A stretch of 10,163 nt of DNA. Source: an uncultured Faecalibacterium sp. (GTDB lineage: Bacteria; Bacillota; Clostridia; Oscillospirales; Ruminococcaceae). A model generated the notes under the pieces. That model did no database searches and had not been told where the DNA came from. It saw nothing but the letters and a program-made list of their open reading frames with translations. Within the stretch, counting starts at the first letter, position 1; the number at the start of each line of letters is the position of its first letter. Positions 1 through 7,092 of the stretch are shown piece by piece. A program made the position numbers and the translations under genes. The stretch covers positions 1 through 10,163 of the forward strand of contig CAKSWQ010000059.1 in NCBI GenBank assembly GCA_934512105.1, written 5' to 3'.

Positions 1-353
1 AAGGCGTCCGACACCACGCTGGGGCGGGTGCGGCCGCCGCAGCGCTCCTCGCCGCGGCCAAGGCGCAGATACTCGCCCAGATCGATCTCCTGTGCAAATT
101 GGAACAGTGCACCCTCGCTGACAAGGCTGGCGCGGATGCGGGTCAGATCACCCTCCGGGCGGTCGGCGTAGGCGTGGAACAGGTAGTCCGCGGATACGAT
201 CTGCAAAACGCTGTCGCCCAGAAATTCCAGCCGCTCGTTGTGCTTGACCGGGGTGCGGCTCTCGTTGGCATAGCTGGTGTGGGTAAGCGCGATCTCCAGC
301 AGCTCCGGGTTTTTGAATTTGTAACCGATGATAGTTTCCAACTGATGGCTCAT
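1..353 (-). CDS. rnc: Ribonuclease III, N-terminal part (3' end outside window)
   Basis: RNase III cleaves double-stranded RNA and processes rRNA precursors and structured mRNAs in the cytoplasm. The 117 complete codons begin MSHQLETIIGYKF and carry the RNase III signature NERLEFLGDSVL at residues 39-50, including the metal-binding acidic positions E40, E43 and D47. The second catalytic pair should follow SVVSDAF, but the window ends there, so that pair and the C-terminal dsRNA-binding domain cannot be seen. The ATG at 353-351 is preceded by AGGGAG (370-365, 11-nt spacer) and lies 18 nt after the plsX stop, so it is probably the last visible gene of the topA-trmFO-plsX-rnc operon. In many Firmicutes acpP lies between plsX and rnc; here nothing fits between them. 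The family call is secure; completeness downstream is unknown. Confidence 0.95.
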   Translation of the reverse strand, partial: MSHQLETIIGYKFKNPELLEIALTHTSYANESRTPVKHNERLEFLGDSVLQIVSADYLFHAYADRPEGDLTRIRASLVSEGALFQFAQEIDLGEYLRLGRGEERCGGRTRPSVVSDA

Positions 354-371
354 GGTCGTTTTTACTCCCTT

Positions 372-1388
372 TTATTCCTCAGTTTTCTGTGCTGCGGCCA
401 GCTCGTCCAGTGCGGACTGCATGGTGCCGCACAGGTCGTTTTCCACGCAGATCTTTGCCTGCCGGATGGCGTTTTTGATGCCCTTGGCCTTGGAGGAGCC
501 GTGTGCCTTGATGACCGGCTGCTTTGCACCAAGGAAGGGTGCGCCGCCGTACTCCTCGCTGTCCATCTGGTGCTTCAGGTCGGTAACGCCGCCCTTGAGC
601 AGCAGGTAAGCCAGCTTGCCGCCGAGGTTTGCGAGGAACATTTGTTTCAACATGCCCAGCAGCATTTTTGCCACGCCCTCGGTCAGCTTGAGGATGACGT
701 TGCCGGTAAAGCCGTCGCAGACCACCACGTCCACTTCGCCGTTGGGCACATCCCGGGGCTCGATATTGCCCACAAAGCGGATGCCAGGGGTGGTCTTGAG
801 CAGCTGGTGGGCGTCCCGCAGCACGGGGGTACCCTTGCTCTCCTCGGCACCGTTATTGGCCAGCGCCACGCTGGGGCTCTTGCGGCCCTCCACCCTGTTC
901 ACATAGCAGCTGCCCATGACCGCAAAGGCGGCCAGCATCTCCGGGCGGCATTCCACGTTGGCACCGCAGTCCAGCAGCAGATAAGCCTGCTGCTTTGCAG
1001 GCACCATAGTAGCCAATGCCGGGCGTTTGACGCCCCGCAGGGTGCGCACGATGAGGCTTGCACCAACGTGCAGCGCACCGGTGCTGCCGGCAGAGACAAA
1101 GGCATCGCCCTTGCCCTCCTTGAGCAGATTCAGACCCACCACGATGGAGGAATCCTTCTTCTGGCGGATGGCGCGGGCGGGCTCGTCGCACATCTCGATG
1201 GTCTCGGTGCAGTTCACCAGCTCGATGCCGTCCAGCGGGATGTTGTGCTCGGCGGCGGTCTTGCGCACCAGCGCCTCGTTGCCCACGCCGATCAGCTGCA
1301 CACCGTACTCCTTGACGGCCTGTGCAGCGCCTTCCAGAACAGCCAGCGGGGCGTTGTCGCCGCCCATCATGTCCACAATGATCTTCAT
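372..1388 (-). CDS. plsX: Phosphate acyltransferase PlsX
   Basis: PlsX converts acyl-ACP and phosphate to acyl-phosphate, which PlsY uses to acylate glycerol-3-phosphate in the first step of phospholipid synthesis; it acts at the inner face of the membrane. The 338-aa protein has the usual family length. Visible family blocks are DMMGGDNAP (residues 6-14; the usual form is DAMGGDNAP), AFVSAGSTGAL (97-106), LLLDCGANVECRPE (137-150), VDVVVCDGFTGNVILK (219-234) and GGAPFLGAKQPVIKAHGSS (281-299). There is no signal peptide. The ATG at 1388 has a good AAGGAG Shine-Dalgarno about 6-8 nt upstream. It starts 29 nt after trmFO and ends 18 nt before rnc, consistent with one transcript. Neither plsY nor acpP is in the window. 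Confidence 0.97.
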   Translation of the reverse strand: MKIIVDMMGGDNAPLAVLEGAAQAVKEYGVQLIGVGNEALVRKTAAEHNIPLDGIELVNCTETIEMCDEPARAIRQKKDSSIVVGLNLLKEGKGDAFVSAGSTGALHVGASLIVRTLRGVKRPALATMVPAKQQAYLLLDCGANVECRPEMLAAFAVMGSCYVNRVEGRKSPSVALANNGAEESKGTPVLRDAHQLLKTTPGIRFVGNIEPRDVPNGEVDVVVCDGFTGNVILKLTEGVAKMLLGMLKQMFLANLGGKLAYLLLKGGVTDLKHQMDSEEYGGAPFLGAKQPVIKAHGSSKAKGIKNAIRQAKICVENDLCGTMQSALDELAAAQKTEE

Positions 1389-1417
1389 ACCTGTTTTCTC
1401 CTTTCAGGTGGTTTGCC

Positions 1418-2794
1418 TTACAGAGCGTTTTCCTCCAGCCAGTGCTGGAAGCTGGCAACAGCGCGCTCGGCCTGTGCCATGTAACGCAGCCGCTTGTCCC
1501 GGGGACGGGTCTCGGCGGGCAGCGGCGGCAGGATGCCCATGTTTGCGCCCATGGGCTGGAAGTTCTTGTTCTCGGTGGTCAGGTACTGCACCAGCGCGCC
1601 GCACATGGTCTCGGCGGGCGGCGGGGGCAGCTGTCTGCCCTCCAAGCGGGCGTAGAGATTGCGTGCTGCCAGCAGACCGCAGGCGGCGCTTTCCATATAG
1701 CCCTCAAAACCGGTGATCTGCCCGGCAAAGAACACGTTGGGGTGTGCTTTCAGGCACAGCTGGGCGCTGAGCACTCGGGGCGCATCCAGAAAGGTGTTGC
1801 GATGCATCACGCCGTAGCGCACAAACTCGGCATTTTCCAGTCCGGGGATCATGCTGAACACCCGCTTCTGCTCGCCCCACTTGAGGTTTGTCTGGAAGCC
1901 CACGATGTTATACAGGGTGCGCTCCTTATTTTCTGCGCGCAGCTGCACATTTGCCCACGGGCGGTGGCCGGTATTCGGGTCTACCAGACCCACCGGGCGC
2001 AGCGGGCCGAACCGCATGGTGTCGGCACCCCGGGCAGCCATGATCTCAATGGGCATACAGCCCTCGTACACGGTGACGGTATCGGCCTTTTTGCCGTGGG
2101 CGTCCGGGTCGGGCTTTGCGCTCTGCTCGGCGCCGGTGTCAAAATCGTGCAGGGGGGCACGCTCGGCACCGGCAAGTGCGGCGTGGAAGGCCTCGTACTC
2201 GGCCTTGTTAAAGGGGCAGTTCAGGTAATCGGCTTCACCACGGTCGTAGCGGGAGGCGGCAAATACCTTGCCGTAGTCCAGACTTTCGGCGGTGACGATG
2301 GGGGCAACGGCATCGTAGAAGTGCAGCCGCTCGTCCCCGGTCAGGCGTCCGATCTCGTCAGCCAGCGCGCCGTCGGTCAGTGGGCCGGTGGCCACCAGAA
2401 CGGGAGTACTCTCGTCGATCATTTCCACCTGCTGGCGGTGGACGGTAATATTCTCACACTGCTCCACCATGCGGGTGACGGCGGCGCTGAAGGCATCGCG
2501 GTCCACTGCCAGCGCACCGCCGGCAGCCACGCGGGTCTCCTCGGCGGCGGTCAGCAGCCGACTGCCCATGCGGCGCATCTCTTCCTTCAGCAGACCGGAG
2601 GCAGAGTCCAGCCGCTCAGCCTTCAGGCTGTTGGAGCAGATCAGCTCCGCAAAGCCCTCGCTTTTGTGGGCGGGGGAAAAGTGGACAGGCTTCTGCTCGT
2701 ACAGCTCTACCTGCACGCCCTTGCCCGCCAGCCAGAGAGCCGCCTCGCAGCCCGCCAGCCCCGCGCCCAGAATGGTTACTTTGTATTCGTTCAT
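1418..2794 (-). CDS. trmFO: TrmFO, folate/FAD-dependent tRNA (uracil-54-C5) methyltransferase
   Basis: TrmFO makes ribothymidine at position 54 of the tRNA T-loop, using methylenetetrahydrofolate as carbon donor and FADH2 as reductant. The 458-aa protein begins with an FAD-binding Rossmann motif, TILGAGLAGCEAA (residues 8-19). The family block ELICSNSLKAE (50-60) contains C53, matching the catalytic Cys53 of the Bacillus enzyme. YEGCMPIE (243-250) contains C246, equivalent to Bacillus Cys226. Other conserved blocks are MRFGPLRPVGL (260-270), FAGQITGFEGYMESAACG (356-373) and ENKNFQPMGANMGILPP (408-424). It is about 20 residues longer than the usual 435-440 aa, and the excess seems to lie at about 217-240, just before C246. 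The ATG follows AAAGGA and sits 12 nt after topA. The topA-trmFO order is conserved in Firmicutes (also seen in B. subtilis). Confidence 0.97.
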   Translation of the reverse strand: MNEYKVTILGAGLAGCEAALWLAGKGVQVELYEQKPVHFSPAHKSEGFAELICSNSLKAERLDSASGLLKEEMRRMGSRLLTAAEETRVAAGGALAVDRDAFSAAVTRMVEQCENITVHRQQVEMIDESTPVLVATGPLTDGALADEIGRLTGDERLHFYDAVAPIVTAESLDYGKVFAASRYDRGEADYLNCPFNKAEYEAFHAALAGAERAPLHDFDTGAEQSAKPDPDAHGKKADTVTVYEGCMPIEIMAARGADTMRFGPLRPVGLVDPNTGHRPWANVQLRAENKERTLYNIVGFQTNLKWGEQKRVFSMIPGLENAEFVRYGVMHRNTFLDAPRVLSAQLCLKAHPNVFFAGQITGFEGYMESAACGLLAARNLYARLEGRQLPPPPAETMCGALVQYLTTENKNFQPMGANMGILPPLPAETRPRDKRLRYMAQAERAVASFQHWLEENAL

Positions 2795-2806
2795 TTAGTC
2801 TTTCCT

Positions 2807-4891
2807 TTAATCCTTTTTGGGCACCGGCATCTCAAAGCCGCAGCCCTCCTTGGCGCAGTACAGCTTGCCGCCCTTGCGGAACAGGGTGCTGCCGCACTTT
2901 TCGCACTTGGTAGCCACCGGCATATCCCAAGTCATAAAATCGCAGTCCGGGTAGCACTCGCAGCCATAGTAGATGCGTCCCTTGGAGCTCTTGCGCTCCA
3001 GCAGACGTCCCTTGCCGCACTTGGGGCAGATGCCGCCGGTGTCCTTGACCAGGCGCTTGGTGCCCCGGCACTCCGGGAAGCCGCTGCAAGCCAAGAACTT
3101 GCCGTACTTGCCCACCTTGATGACCATGGGGCGGCCGCACAGGTCGCACACCTCGCTGGAGGGCTCGTCCGGCACCTTGACCTTTTTGCCCTCCATGTTC
3201 TTTTCGGCCTGTTCCAGACTGGCCTCAAAGCCCTGATAGAAGTCGTCCACGGTCTTGCGCCAGTCGGCCTTGCCGCTTTCCACCTTATCCAGATTCTTCT
3301 CCATCTGGGCGGAGAAATCCACGTCCACGATGTGGGGGAACTGCTCCAGCATCAGCCCGTCCACAGCCCGGCCCAGCAGGGTGGGCTTGAGCTTTTTCTG
3401 GTCGCGCTCCACATAGCCGCGGTCGATGATGGTGGTGATGATGGGCGCGTAGGTGGAGGGACGGCCGATGCCGTTTTCTTCCAGCGCCTTGATGAGGGTG
3501 GCTTCGGTGTAGCGGGCGGGCGGCTGGGTGAACTTCTGCTCACTCTTCAGTTCCCGCAGCTTGAGCACCTGTCCCTGCTCCAGCGGGGGGAGGTTGGTCT
3601 CCTTCTTTTCCTTTTCGTCGGTGGCTTCCTCGTACAGGGCGGTAAAGCCGTCAAAGGTCACGGTGTAGCCGCTGGCCTTGAAGTGGTAATCCGCCGCGCT
3701 GACGGTGACCGACACGGTGTCCTGCTGGCAGTCTGCCATCTGGCTGGCCATAAAGCGGCTCCAGATCATGCGGTACAGCTTTGCGGTGTCGCCGCTGATG
3801 CTCTTGTCCACCTCGTCCGGGGTCAGGGAGGGCACAGAGGGACGGATGGCTTCGTGGGCGTCCTGTGCTGCCGTGGCGCTCTTGGTCTTCCATGTGCGCT
3901 TATAGGGGCAGATATACGCCTCGCCGTAGGCCCCGGCGATATACTCCTTGGCGGCGGCCACGGCCTCGTCCGAGATGCGCAGGCTGTCGGTACGCATATA
4001 GGTAATAAGACCCATCATGCCGTGCCCGGCAATGTCCACGCCTTCGTACAACGTCTGGGCGGCGCGCATGGTGCGGGTGGCCGTAAAGCCCAAGCGGCGG
4101 GAGGCCTCCTGCTGCAAGGTACTGGTGATAAAGGCCGGAGTGGGCTGCTTTGCACGCTTGCCGCGCTTGAGCTCGCTCACCACATAGCTTGCACCCTCCA
4201 AACCCTTCTCGATGGCGCGTGCCTCGGCCTCGTTTTTGGGCAGCAGCTTTTTGCCGTTGGCGTCCGTGGCAAGTCGTGCCACAAAGCTCTTGTGCCCGGC
4301 ACCCAAGGTGGCGTCCACATTCCAGTATTCATCGGGCTTAAAGTTTTCGATCTCCTTTTCCCGGTCGTCGATCAGTCGCACCGCCACGCTCTGCACACGG
4401 CCTGCGGACAGGCCGCGGCGCACCTTGCGCCACAGAAACGGGCTGAGCTTATAGCCCACCAGACGGTCCAGCACGCGGCGCGCCTGCTGGGCGTTGAACA
4501 GATCCTCGTCAATGGCGCGGGGGTGGGACATGCCCTCCTTCACGCCCTTTTTGGTGATCTCGTCAAAGGTGACGCGGTTGGGCTCGTGGGGGTCCAGCCC
4601 CAGAATGTTGGCCAGATGCCAGCTGATGGCCTCGCCCTCGCGGTCCGGGTCGGTCGCCAGCAGCACGCCGTCGGCGTGTTTGGCCTTGCTCTTCAGCTCC
4701 TTGATGAGCTTTTCCTTGCCCTTGATGCTGATGTATTGCGGGGTATAGCCATGCTCCACATCAATGCCCAGCTGAGATGCGGGCAGGTCGCGGATATGAC
4801 CCATGCTGGCGGTGACCTCGTAGTCATCGCCCAGATATTTGCCGATGGTTTTCGCCTTTGCAGGCGACTCCACGATAACCAGTTTCGCCAT
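2807..4891 (-). CDS. topA: DNA topoisomerase I (type IA)
   Basis: Relaxes negative supercoils by cutting and religating one DNA strand through a 5'-phosphotyrosine. The 694-aa length is typical of Firmicute TopA. Domains: an N-terminal Toprim domain with E8 in VIVESPAKAKT and the metal triad D81, D83, E85 in ATDPDREGE; the central type IA fold with GYKLSPFLWRKVRRGLSAGRVQS (within 146-168) and the catalytic Y298 in LITYMRTDS; and a later conserved block NGIGRPSTYAPII (473-485). Three C-terminal zinc-ribbon modules begin at C582-C585, C622-C625 and C663-C666, each with a second cysteine pair downstream. The ATG at 4891 follows GAGGAG. An extended -10 promoter lies in the 112-nt gap after dprA. 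topA probably leads the topA-trmFO-plsX-rnc operon. Confidence 0.98.
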   Translation of the reverse strand: MAKLVIVESPAKAKTIGKYLGDDYEVTASMGHIRDLPASQLGIDVEHGYTPQYISIKGKEKLIKELKSKAKHADGVLLATDPDREGEAISWHLANILGLDPHEPNRVTFDEITKKGVKEGMSHPRAIDEDLFNAQQARRVLDRLVGYKLSPFLWRKVRRGLSAGRVQSVAVRLIDDREKEIENFKPDEYWNVDATLGAGHKSFVARLATDANGKKLLPKNEAEARAIEKGLEGASYVVSELKRGKRAKQPTPAFITSTLQQEASRRLGFTATRTMRAAQTLYEGVDIAGHGMMGLITYMRTDSLRISDEAVAAAKEYIAGAYGEAYICPYKRTWKTKSATAAQDAHEAIRPSVPSLTPDEVDKSISGDTAKLYRMIWSRFMASQMADCQQDTVSVTVSAADYHFKASGYTVTFDGFTALYEEATDEKEKKETNLPPLEQGQVLKLRELKSEQKFTQPPARYTEATLIKALEENGIGRPSTYAPIITTIIDRGYVERDQKKLKPTLLGRAVDGLMLEQFPHIVDVDFSAQMEKNLDKVESGKADWRKTVDDFYQGFEASLEQAEKNMEGKKVKVPDEPSSEVCDLCGRPMVIKVGKYGKFLACSGFPECRGTKRLVKDTGGICPKCGKGRLLERKSSKGRIYYGCECYPDCDFMTWDMPVATKCEKCGSTLFRKGGKLYCAKEGCGFEMPVPKKD

Positions 4892-4917
4892 TTCTTCTTT
4901 TCTCCTCTATCTGCAAC

Positions 4918-4937
4918 GTGCCCCCAAAGGGATGCAC
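4918..4937 (-). other. Hairpin in the topA 5' untranslated region
   Basis: On the minus strand GTGCATCCC and GGGGGCAC can pair around a TTT loop: four outer pairs (GTGC/GCAC), an A bulge, then four inner pairs including one T-G. It lies between the proposed topA promoter and its ribosome binding site. No T-run follows, so it is not a terminator. It could influence mRNA stability or translation of topA, or be fortuitous. Confidence 0.3.
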
Positions 4938-4954
4938 GGTCATTCGCTCATATT

Positions 4955-4963
4955 ATTGTACCA
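4955..4963 (-). promoter_or_regulatory. Putative extended -10 promoter of topA
   Basis: On the minus strand the sequence TGGTACAAT provides a TGn extension directly before TACAAT, one mismatch from TATAAT. No good -35 hexamer lies 16-18 nt upstream, as is common for extended -10 promoters. The start of transcription would fall near 4948, giving a leader of about 57 nt before the topA ATG. An 8-bp palindrome, ACAGCTGT (4963-4970), overlaps its upstream edge. Confidence 0.5.
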
Positions 4964-5003
4964 CAGCTGTTGTGTGCTTTACCAGCGGAAATATTCCACA
5001 ATT

Positions 5004-6131
5004 TTACCGCAGCACATACCGCTGCCCCGGCTGCTTGTACACCCGGCCGGTGAGTTCCAGCTTCATCAGGGTGCCCAGCAGTGCGGACATGGGCAGACCG
5101 GTGCTCACGCACAGCTCCTCGATACCCACGGGTTTTGGCCCGATGCCCGCCAGCACCCGGCGCTCGGTGTCGCTCAGGGGTGCAGGCTGCTTTGCGGCCG
5201 CCGGTGCCGCCTGCCGGGTGTGCAGGCCCAGCGCCGCCAGCAGGTCGGCAGCACCGGCCACCGCCCGGGCGCGTCCGTCCCGCAGCAGGCCGTTCGTGCC
5301 CACCGAGTTGGGGGAATAGATGCTGCCCGGCACGGCGTACACCGGCTTGCCGTAGCGCTCGGCGTGGGCAACGGTGGACATGGTGCCGCTTTTTTCCCGC
5401 GCCTCCACCACCAGTACCGCCGAGGAAAGCGCCGCGATGAGCCGGTTGCGCTGCAAAAAGCCGTTGGGGCCTACGCCCTCGCCGCAGGGCGGGTACTCGC
5501 TGATGACACAGCCCTTTTGCTCGATCTTCTGCCGCAGGGCGGCATTGGCTGCCGGGTAGGTGCGGTCAATGGGTACACCCATCACCGCAATGGTGGGGCA
5601 GTCGTTCTTCACGGCTGCCCGGTGTCCGGCGCTGTCCAGCCCATCGGCCAGACCGCTGACGATGATGGCTCCGTTTTTTGCCAGCTCGCCGCCGATATCC
5701 GCCGCCGCGTTCAGGCCATATTCCGTGGGCTTGCGGCTGCCCACGATGCCCACCGCCCCGGGCTCGTTGAGCCAGCGGGGTTCGCCGGTGCAGTAGAGCA
5801 CCAGCGGCATATCCGGAATGCGGGAAAAGGCCAGCGGGTAGTCCGGGTCGTCAAAGGGCAGGATGCGCACCCGCAGTGCATCGCACTGCATCACCAGTGT
5901 GTGGAAGCTTTCTGCATCCAGCTGCGCTGCCCGCTTAAAGGCTGCATCCCCTGCTGTCTGCCGGAATTCCTCGGTCTCCCGCGCCTCCCACGCCTCCTGT
6001 GCGCCGCCAAAGGCGTCCAGCACCTTTCCGGCGTGGAGACTGGCGGTTCCCAGCACCTGCGACAGCCACAGCCAGCACAGCAGCGGGTCGGGTGCAGGCT
6101 CCGGCGGGAACAGGCTGGTCTGCCCGGTCAC
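5004..6131 (-). CDS. dprA: DNA processing protein DprA (Smf)
   Basis: DprA binds incoming single-stranded DNA and loads RecA during natural transformation; many bacteria not known to be competent also carry it. With the GTG start at 6131 the protein is 375 aa. After an N-terminal helical region, the Rossmann-like core has AVGIVGSRKPTEYGL (126-140), SGLADGLDSAGH (159-170; family form SGLARGIDxxAH, so R is replaced by D), FLQRNRLIAALS (225-236) and PVYAVPGSIYSPNSVGTNGL (263-282). A winged-helix-like C-terminal domain spans about 319-373. The start was chosen because GGAGG (6143-6139) sits 7 nt upstream and the GTG overlaps the TGA of the preceding methyltransferase gene as GTGA, a sign of translational coupling. 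A GTG at 6155 also opens the frame, but it lacks this spacing and would put the Shine-Dalgarno inside the gene. The dprA-topA-trmFO order is conserved in Firmicutes. Confidence 0.95.
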   Translation of the reverse strand: MTGQTSLFPPEPAPDPLLCWLWLSQVLGTASLHAGKVLDAFGGAQEAWEARETEEFRQTAGDAAFKRAAQLDAESFHTLVMQCDALRVRILPFDDPDYPLAFSRIPDMPLVLYCTGEPRWLNEPGAVGIVGSRKPTEYGLNAAADIGGELAKNGAIIVSGLADGLDSAGHRAAVKNDCPTIAVMGVPIDRTYPAANAALRQKIEQKGCVISEYPPCGEGVGPNGFLQRNRLIAALSSAVLVVEAREKSGTMSTVAHAERYGKPVYAVPGSIYSPNSVGTNGLLRDGRARAVAGAADLLAALGLHTRQAAPAAAKQPAPLSDTERRVLAGIGPKPVGIEELCVSTGLPMSALLGTLMKLELTGRVYKQPGQRYVLR

Positions 6132-6910
6132 AGGCTCTCCTCCCGGAAATGCCACAGCAGGATGCTGCCCGCAATGCCGGCGTTCAGGCTTTCCACCCGG
6201 TCGGTCATGGGGATGCGCACCGTGCTGTTGCAGGCGGCGATGGTCTCGTCGGTCAAGCCCTGTCCCTCGCTGCCGATGACCACGCAGACGCCGCCGGGAT
6301 ACCCGGCCTTTGCCGCGCTGAGGGGCTGGGACTGGTACAGCGCCGCCGCAAGGCAGGTGATGCCTTTTTCCCGCAGCAGGGCGATGGCCTGCGGCATGGC
6401 ACCGGTCTCGATGACCGGGATACGCACCGCCGCGCCCATGGAAGCGCGCAGGGTCTTGGGGGCGTAGACGCTGGCGCAGCCCTCGCTCAGGATGACGCCG
6501 TCAAAGCCAAAGGCGGCAGCGCTGCGCAGCAAAGTGCCCACGTTGCCGGGGTCCTGCACCCGCTCCAGCGCCAGATACCGCCCGCCGGGGCGCACCTCTT
6601 CCAAGGTGTGCACCGGGGTGCGGAACACCCCGAACACCCCCTGATGGGTGCCCACGTCAGCCAGCTTATCCGCCACATGATCCTCTACCAGATAGTGCTC
6701 GCCCGGCAAGGCGGCAAGCTCCGGGCATTTTTCCAGCGCATTTTCGGTATAAAACAGGGTCTCCAGCTCTGCGCCCCGGGCAAGCTCCGGGCACAGCTTG
6801 CGCCCCTCGGCCAGAAAGCGCCCCTCGGTGCGGCGGAACGCTGCACTGGAAGCAAGGCGGCAGGCGTATTTTACTTTTGCGTTTTCCCGGCTGGTGATCT
6901 TTTCGTCCAT
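6128..6910 (-). CDS. TrmH/SpoU-family RNA 2'-O-ribose methyltransferase
   Basis: SPOUT-class enzyme predicted to transfer a methyl group from S-adenosylmethionine to a ribose 2'-OH, probably in 23S rRNA; the exact target nucleotide cannot be read from sequence. The 260-aa protein has an N-terminal SpoU substrate-binding-like region (about 1-95; FLAEGRKLCPELA at 32-44). The catalytic SPOUT domain carries motif 1 VQDPGNVGTLLRSAAAFG (118-135, with the conserved N and R), motif 2 VIGSEGQGL (211-219) and motif 3 VRIPMTDRVESLNAGIAGS (231-249). These form the trefoil-knot cofactor site. The ATG at 6910 has GGGAGGG just upstream and begins the expected MDEKITSRENAKVK. A longer open frame reaching 7264 runs through two hairpins and into rplT and is not coding. 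The gene follows the rplT terminators and overlaps dprA by 4 nt. RlmB or TsnR/YsgA-like function is possible. Confidence 0.92.
   Translation of the reverse strand: MDEKITSRENAKVKYACRLASSAAFRRTEGRFLAEGRKLCPELARGAELETLFYTENALEKCPELAALPGEHYLVEDHVADKLADVGTHQGVFGVFRTPVHTLEEVRPGGRYLALERVQDPGNVGTLLRSAAAFGFDGVILSEGCASVYAPKTLRASMGAAVRIPVIETGAMPQAIALLREKGITCLAAALYQSQPLSAAKAGYPGGVCVVIGSEGQGLTDETIAACNSTVRIPMTDRVESLNAGIAGSILLWHFREESL
6137..6144 (-). promoter_or_regulatory. dprA ribosome binding site inside the methyltransferase gene
   Basis: GGGAGGAG on the minus strand encodes part of the C-terminal REES of the upstream methyltransferase. It lies at optimal distance from the dprA GTG at 6131, which overlaps the upstream stop. 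It decides the dprA start and implies that ribosomes finishing the upstream gene reinitiate on dprA. Confidence 0.8.
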
Positions 6911-6951
6911 GAGTCCCTCCCGAACAGGTGTGTATGCTTTTGCTTTGGATA

Positions 6952-7003
6952 CAATAGAAAAAGGGCAGCGTCTGCCGCAGGTTTCTGCGGCAGGGCGCTG
7001 CCC
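6952..7003 (-). terminator. Second, strong rho-independent terminator after rplT
   Basis: On the minus strand an outer stem GGGCAGCG/CGCTGCCC (8 bp, 7003-6996 with 6970-6963) encloses an inner stem CTGCCGCAG/CTGCGGCAG (9 bp, 6993-6985 with 6980-6972) and an AAAC loop. A small 2x1 internal loop separates the two stems. TTTTTCTATT follows directly. This is a textbook intrinsic terminator 41 nt before the methyltransferase start. Confidence 0.85.
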
Positions 7004-7040
7004 CGTTGCCTTGTTTCCCTGGCCGCAAAAAATGCCCGGA

Positions 7041-7075
7041 TACAAAACGGACGCCCGCGTATACGCGCGGGCGTC
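7041..7075 (-). terminator. First terminator-like hairpin after rplT
   Basis: On the minus strand GACGCCCGCG and CGCGGGCGTC form a perfect 10-bp stem (7075-7066 with 7059-7050) around a 6-nt loop. CGTTTTGTA follows: a short T-run, weaker than that of the second hairpin. It starts 17 nt after the rplT stop and probably ends most infC-rpmI-rplT transcripts together with the second hairpin. A T6 run at 7032-7027 lies further downstream. Confidence 0.65.
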
Positions 7076-7092
7076 ACGATGCAAGGTCTTTA

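Noticed and set aside
99..1484. Plus-strand open frame of 461 codons opposite rnc and plsX
   Set aside because: Antisense shadow of plsX and rnc, without a ribosome site or family motifs.
1442..5053. Plus-strand open frame of 1203 codons opposite trmFO and topA
   Set aside because: It is the antisense of two certain genes. Stop-free antisense frames are expected from G+C-rich codon bias. Its translation is low-complexity G/H/L/A/V-rich with no recognisable domain.
4839..6467. Plus-strand open frame of 542 codons opposite dprA and the methyltransferase
   Set aside because: Antisense shadow of well-supported genes; no domain recognised.
6950..6955. TACAAT on the plus strand as a promoter for an antisense RNA
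   Set aside because: No matching -35 and no plus-strand gene; it is the complement of the terminator tail.
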